Below are positions 7,390 to 10,843 of a stretch of DNA of 10,843 nt, piece by piece (the first letter of the stretch is position 1; every line of letters starts with the position of its first letter). The stretch comes from Proteobacteria bacterium UBA2383 (lineage in GTDB: Bacteria; Pseudomonadota; Gammaproteobacteria; Competibacterales; Competibacteraceae). Position numbers and translations under genes: made by a program. The stretch lies in contig DDST01000081.1 of the NCBI GenBank assembly GCA_002343485.1, forward strand, positions 1 through 10,843. Direction: 5' to 3'. The notes under the pieces were generated by a model. The model saw only the letters and a list, made by a program, of their open reading frames with translations, was not told the origin of the DNA and made no database searches.

Positions 7390-7446
7390 GGGTTCTCCCT
7401 CGGTTTTTGTGTCCGATTATCAGCGGTACCCCGCAAAGTTTAGCCG

Positions 7447-7475
7447 GTTATACCATCGGCGCCACCCCTTGACAA
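7447..7475 (-). promoter_or_regulatory. sigma70-type promoter of the lipoprotein operon
   Basis: On the minus strand TTGTCA (7475-7470, 5 of 6 to consensus), a 17-base spacer and TATAAC (7452-7447, 5 of 6 to consensus) form the best promoter in the window. Transcription starting near 7440 would give a leader of about 50 bases before ATG 7389. It occupies one side of the 306-base divergent spacer; the other side holds the nrdJ control elements. Nothing else is visible between 7476 and 7551. Confidence 0.72.
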
Positions 7476-7551
7476 CCAAGTTTCCATCAACCTGGCAACG
7501 AAGGTTCGAACAACTTTTTCGACCGCGCCGATCATGAGCGGAAACAATGCG

Positions 7552-7579
7552 TTGGTTTTACGCTTCAACACATTATATT
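7552..7579 (+). promoter_or_regulatory. Candidate nrdJ promoter
   Basis: TATATT (7574-7579, 5 of 6 to the -10 consensus) is preceded by TTGGTT (7552-7557, 3 of 6 to the -35 consensus) with a 16-base spacer. The -35 is weak. The -10 lies inside the first NrdR-like box, the usual arrangement for repression by NrdR. A start near 7586 gives a leader of about 110 bases to ATG 7696, longer than usual, with no B12 riboswitch-like sequence recognised in it. Confidence 0.5.
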
Positions 7580-7614
7580 GTGTTATCTTTTGTTCTGCCC
7601 ACATCATATAGAAA
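7568..7614 (+). promoter_or_regulatory. Tandem NrdR-like boxes
   Basis: NrdR is a repressor of ribonucleotide reductase genes that binds pairs of 16-bp sites related to ACACwATATATwGTGT. Box 1 (7568-7583) reads ACACATTATATTGTGT and deviates at one position. Box 2 (7599-7614) reads CCACATCATATAGAAA, a weaker match (10 of 16). The starts are exactly 31 bp apart, the three-helical-turn spacing typical of NrdR pairs. Box 1 covers the candidate nrdJ -10. Confidence 0.78.
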
Positions 7615-7695
7615 TTTCGCCTGGAAATTTTCCAGATATCTTCTAGAATCCGCTGGCCTGAAGCAAAGCCACCGCCAGCCTCCGGAGATCGGCTT

Positions 7696-9858
7696 ATGAA
7701 AATCGCGCACCTGCAACCCGTCGACCGTTCGACCGCTACCGCCGACGTTCCCCTGCAGCCCGCCTCCTGGGATATCTGGGACAAGAAATATCGGCTGAAG
7801 GCCAAGGACGGACGAACCATCGATGAGACCATCGATGGCACCCATCAGCGGGTGGCCCGAGCGCTGGCCGAAGTCGAGGCCACGCCGGAATTGCGCGAGC
7901 TTTGGCACGAGCGCTTCCTGTGGGCATTGCGCCACGGCGCCATCCCGGCGGGACGCATCATTTCCAATGCCGGCGCCTGGGAACACAAGCCGGCCACCTC
8001 CACCATCAACTGCACGGTGTCCGGCACGATTCTGGATTCGATGGACGACATCCTGCGCAAGGTGCATGAAGCGGGGCTGACGTTGAAAGCGGGCTGTGGC
8101 ATCGGCTATGAATTTTCCACGCTCCGCCCGCGCGGCGCCTATGTCTCCGGCGCCGGCGCCTATACCTCCGGGCCGCTGTCGTTCATGGATATCTACGACA
8201 AGATGTGTTTCACCGTGTCGTCGGCGGGTGGGCGGCGGGGAGCACAGATGGGCACCTTCCACATCGGCCATCCAGATGTGCTGGAATTCATCCGCGCCAA
8301 GCGCGAATCTGGCCGGTTGCGGCAATTCAATCTGTCCCTGTTGATCACCCGCGAGTTCATGGAAGCGGTCAAGCACGACGCCGACTGGCGGCTGGCCTTC
8401 CCGCTCCTGGCCAAGGAAGCCGAGCAGGACCAGGTTGATCTCAATGATCCCGACCGGATTCTCTGGCGCGAATGGCCGACCCATCAGGGCTTGATCGTCA
8501 ACGACAGTGGCCAGGTCGCCTGCAAGATTTACCGGAAAATTCGCGCCCGGCGGCTGTGGGATCTGATCATGGCCTCCACCTACGATTACGCCGAACCGGG
8601 GTTCATTATCATTGACGAGGCCAATGATATGAATAATAACTGGTTTTGTGAAAATATCCGTGCCAGCAACCCATGCGGAGAGCAACTTCTCCCTCCTTAC
8701 GGCAGTTGTCTGCTCGGATCGGTCAATCTGACTCCCTTCGTTCAAAACCCGTTCACGGAAAAAGCCCGTTTCGACTGGGAGGCCTACCGGAAGGTCGTCG
8801 CCATCTTTACCCGGATGCTGGATAACGTGGTGGAAATCAACGGCCTGCCGCTGGAACCGCAGCGCCGGGAAATTCTCGGCAAACGCCGCCACGGCATGGG
8901 CTATCTGGGACTCGGCTCCACCCTAACCCTGCTGGGCATGAAGTATGGTTCGCCCGAGTCGCTGGTCTTCACCGAGGAGGTGACGCGCGAGATGGCGCTG
9001 ACCGGCTGGCGCGTGGCGCTGGAACTGGCGCGAGAAAAAGGCCCGGCGCCGATTCTCGAACAGGCGTTCGCCGTGACCGCCGAGATGCTGCGTAAGCGAC
9101 CGGAACTGGCCCGCGACGGCTACCGGGAAGGCGACAGCGTCAAGGGCAAGGTGCTGCACGCCCGCTACAGTCGTTATATGCAGCGCATCGCTGAAACCGA
9201 TCCCCAACTGGTCGAGGATCTGGCCCAGGTCGGCGCTCGCTTTACCCACCATACCTCCATTGCGCCCACCGGCACCATCGCCCTGTCGCTGGCCAACAAC
9301 GCCAGCAACGGCATCGAGCCCAGTTTCGCCCATCACTACTTCCGCAACGTCATCCGACCCGGCAAGAAATCCAAGGAGAAAGTGGATGTATTCTCCTTCG
9401 AACTATTGGCCTACCGGCATCTGATCAATCCCCAAGCCATACCCGACGCCGAGACCGCCGAGGAACAACGATTGCCGGAGTATTTCATCACCGCCGACGC
9501 CGTGACTCCGCGACAGCACGTGGACATCCAGGCCGCCGCGCAGAAATGGGTGGATTCGAGCATCTCCAAGACGGCCAATGTCCCCACCGATTTTCCCTAC
9601 GAGGATTTCAAGGAGATTTACCTGTACGCCTACGAGCAGGGACTCAAGGGTTGCACCACCTTCCGTTTCAACCCCGAGGCATTTCAGGGAGTTTTGGTGA
9701 AGGAGCAGGATTTGGCGAATACCCGTTATCGGTTCGTGTTGGAGGATGGTTCGGAAATCGAGGTCAAGGGCAACGAGGAGATCGAGTACGATGGCGAAAC
9801 CCACACTGCCGCCAATTTGTTCGATGCCCTGAAGGAGGGCTACTATGGGAAGTGGTAA
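7696..9858 (+). CDS. nrdJ: Adenosylcobalamin-dependent class II ribonucleotide reductase, NrdJa-like large part
   Basis: Reduces ribonucleotides to deoxyribonucleotides with a thiyl radical made from adenosylcobalamin; oxygen-independent, cytoplasmic. The protein has 720 residues, from ATG 7696 with GGAG at 7684-7687. Active-site residues are present: Cys106 in STINCTVSG, Asn325, Cys327 and Glu329 in SNPCGEQLL, Cys338 in YGSCLLGSVNLT, LKAGCGIGYEF (130-140), and the phosphate-binding GTI and SNGIEP elements near IAPTGTIALSLANN. It ends with TYRF-like barrel closure (KGCTTFRFN), a short domain and GYYGKW. No Cys pair sits at the C-terminus, as full-length enzymes need for rereduction. The length and ending match NrdJa of split enzymes, as in Pseudomonas aeruginosa, where nrdJb encodes the rest. 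No nrdJb follows. Controlled by NrdR-like boxes upstream. Confidence 0.93.
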   Translation: MKIAHLQPVDRSTATADVPLQPASWDIWDKKYRLKAKDGRTIDETIDGTHQRVARALAEVEATPELRELWHERFLWALRHGAIPAGRIISNAGAWEHKPATSTINCTVSGTILDSMDDILRKVHEAGLTLKAGCGIGYEFSTLRPRGAYVSGAGAYTSGPLSFMDIYDKMCFTVSSAGGRRGAQMGTFHIGHPDVLEFIRAKRESGRLRQFNLSLLITREFMEAVKHDADWRLAFPLLAKEAEQDQVDLNDPDRILWREWPTHQGLIVNDSGQVACKIYRKIRARRLWDLIMASTYDYAEPGFIIIDEANDMNNNWFCENIRASNPCGEQLLPPYGSCLLGSVNLTPFVQNPFTEKARFDWEAYRKVVAIFTRMLDNVVEINGLPLEPQRREILGKRRHGMGYLGLGSTLTLLGMKYGSPESLVFTEEVTREMALTGWRVALELAREKGPAPILEQAFAVTAEMLRKRPELARDGYREGDSVKGKVLHARYSRYMQRIAETDPQLVEDLAQVGARFTHHTSIAPTGTIALSLANNASNGIEPSFAHHYFRNVIRPGKKSKEKVDVFSFELLAYRHLINPQAIPDAETAEEQRLPEYFITADAVTPRQHVDIQAAAQKWVDSSISKTANVPTDFPYEDFKEIYLYAYEQGLKGCTTFRFNPEAFQGVLVKEQDLANTRYRFVLEDGSEIEVKGNEEIEYDGETHTAANLFDALKEGYYGKW

Positions 9859-9946
9859 TCGGTACGGCGCCTTGCGTTGCCGGGTGCGCGAGCGGCGCTG
9901 GTCGAGGCGTAACCGTTCAGATCCCCTGGTGGTTTTGCCCCGTATT

Positions 9947-9973
9947 GATGGGTTTCGCTACGCTCAACCCATC
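9947..9973. repeat. REP-like palindrome after nrdJ
   Basis: GATGGGTT (9947-9954) and AACCCATC (9966-9973) enclose an 11-base loop, TCGCTACGCTC. The motif GATGGGTTTCGC, with CGCTCAACCCATC on the other side, resembles palindromic repeats that I recall as common between genes of many beta- and gammaproteobacteria. It is probably one member of a family. It lies 88 bases after nrdJ in the 149-base convergent spacer before the ATPase stop. No T run follows, so terminator function is uncertain. No other element is seen in 9859-10007. Confidence 0.6.
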
Positions 9974-10007
9974 GGTGTGCGGGACGAGGGGGGGCTGAAC
10001 GCTTACG

Positions 10008-10843
10008 TCATGTCGAATTCCGACCCCCGGCTAGTTGCCGCAACCCGCGCCATACCGCCTTTTCCAGTTCCACCAGCAGTAGCACCGCTACCCCCGCCAC
10101 GGTCACGATACCCCAGTCCACGAAGCCGATCGGCTCGGTGCCCATCAGGCGTTGTAATGGCGGGAAATAGGTGAACGCCAGTTGCAATAGCAACATCAGG
10201 CCGATGCTGATCAGCACCGGGCGGCTGCCCAGCAGTCCGGCGCGCGACAGCACCGAACCGTGGATATAGCGGCTGTTGAACAGGTAGAAAATCTCGCCCA
10301 CCACCAGCGCGTTCACCGCCAGGGTGCGGGCCTCTTCGTGGGGGCGGCCTTGCGCGGCTTCCCATAGAAATAGCCCCAGCGGCGCGACGACCAGGAGCGC
10401 CGACACCGCGCCGATCCGCCACAACATGATGCCGGATAGCAGCGGCTCGCCGGGATCGCGCGGCGGCCGCCGCATCACGTTCACCTCGGCTGGCTCGAAC
10501 GCCAACGCCAGCGCCAGGGTGACCGCCGTCACCATGTTGACCCACAGAATCTGCACCGGCGTGATCGGCAGCGCCACCCCCAGCAAGATGGCGGCCACGA
10601 TCACCAGCGCCTGCGCGCCGTTGGTCGGCAGGAGAAACAGCAGAGCTTTCCGCAAGTTGTCGTAGACGGTGCGGCCTTCCTCGACCGCGTGCGCGATGGA
10701 GGCGAAATTGTCGTCGGCCAGCACCATGGCGGCGGCCTCCTTGGCGGCCTCGGTGCCGTTGATGCCCATCGCCACGCCGATGTCGGCCCGCTTGAGGGCG
10801 GGCGCGTCGTTGACCCCGTCGCCGGTCATCGCCACCACCTCGC
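10008..10843 (-). CDS. P2-type cation-transporting ATPase, C-terminal part (5' end outside window)
   Basis: Integral inner-membrane ion pump driven by ATP; only the last 278 or so residues are in the window, ending at TGA 10010-10008. The reading frame is open to 10843, where MTGDGVNDAPALKRADIG (P-domain hinge with the Mg-binding Asp) begins. Six membrane helices (M5-M10) follow. M5 reads LLPTNGAQALVIVAAI and M6 WVNMVTAVTLALALAFEP, after ITPVQILW and before the RRPPRDP loop, as in SERCA/PacL-type pumps. Aligned with SERCA, Asn768, Asn796 and Thr799 are kept, but Glu771 is Gln and Asp800 is Ala, so a Ca2+ role is doubtful. The Met in VVAM at the window edge is internal. It converges on nrdJ. 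The transported ion is unknown. Confidence 0.93.
   Translation of the reverse strand, partial: EVVAMTGDGVNDAPALKRADIGVAMGINGTEAAKEAAAMVLADDNFASIAHAVEEGRTVYDNLRKALLFLLPTNGAQALVIVAAILLGVALPITPVQILWVNMVTAVTLALALAFEPAEVNVMRRPPRDPGEPLLSGIMLWRIGAVSALLVVAPLGLFLWEAAQGRPHEEARTLAVNALVVGEIFYLFNSRYIHGSVLSRAGLLGSRPVLISIGLMLLLQLAFTYFPPLQRLMGTEPIGFVDWGIVTVAGVAVLLLVELEKAVWRGLRQLAGGRNST

Noticed and set aside
7469..7474. A perfect plus-strand TTGACA as -35 for nrdJ
   Set aside because: No -10 lies at 16-18 bases downstream; the bases mainly overlap the -35 of the minus-strand promoter.
7586..7695. A cobalamin riboswitch in the nrdJ leader
   Set aside because: No B12-box-like core or folded aptamer pattern was found in the 110-base leader, which is also short for one. 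A GCCACTGG at 57-64 is inside ahcY coding sequence.
7573..8892. A long minus-strand frame (439 residues) across the nrdJ start
   Set aside because: It is antisense to nrdJ, whose plus-strand protein is clearly conserved; the length comes from GC-rich third positions.
9546..9998. A plus-strand frame overlapping the nrdJ end as a possible NrdJb
   Set aside because: The translation is a frame shadow of nrdJ with low-complexity Gly/Arg runs and no NrdJb features.
1..10843. CRISPR arrays, tRNA or rRNA genes, insertion sequences, integrases
   Set aside because: Nothing resembling regular spaced repeats, cloverleaf sequences or transposase/integrase coding regions was seen on either strand.

Overview
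The window looks like chromosomal DNA from a gammaproteobacterium-like organism. The evidence is the core genes: an ahcY end and a metF that read as parts of one S-adenosylmethionine (SAM) cycle cluster, a B12-dependent ribonucleotide reductase of the NrdJa type with NrdR-like boxes, a FlgO-type lipoprotein and a P2-type ATPase. I cannot name the genus. The core parts are GC-rich (37 of 60 bases in a sample at 8041-8100). The 0.36-4.7 kb part is visibly lower in GC (26 of 60 at 2161-2220).

Layout. At 1-309 lies the 3' end of ahcY, followed by a hairpin. From 363 to about 5.1 kb accessory genes sit between ahcY and metF. First comes a co-directional pair: an AAA+ ATPase and a large subtilisin-like protease. 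This architecture matches the IetAS system, described on Agrobacterium Ti plasmids as a stability/toxin-antitoxin-like pair and later as an antiphage defence system. The protease gene carries one in-frame TAA between its oxyanion-hole Asn and its catalytic Ser, so it is probably a young pseudogene. Next come a convergent gene of unknown function with a winged-helix-like N-terminus and a small retropepsin-like (clan AA) aspartic protease gene. The stop of the protease gene overlaps the metF start (TAATG). metF (5145-6002) ends in a perfect 34-base palindrome that can terminate transcription from both sides.

On the minus strand from 7389 down to 6079 is a two-gene lipoprotein operon with a strong sigma70-like promoter: an unrecognised lipoprotein followed by a FlgO-family lipoprotein. 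The divergent spacer at 7390-7695 also holds the nrdJ control region, with two NrdR-like boxes exactly 31 bp apart. nrdJ (7696-9858) encodes a class II ribonucleotide reductase that resembles the large half (NrdJa) of split enzymes, and no small half lies next to it. A REP-like hairpin follows. The window ends in the C-terminal part of a P-type ATPase on the minus strand, whose transport site lacks two acidic ligands of Ca2+ pumps.

How they fit together: AhcY clears S-adenosylhomocysteine and MetF makes the methyl donor for remethylating homocysteine. Defence-type cargo has apparently been inserted between them, which may have changed how metF is transcribed and translated. The main points of interest are the interrupted IetAS pair in this site, the coupling of metF to an aspartic protease gene, and the orphan NrdJa.
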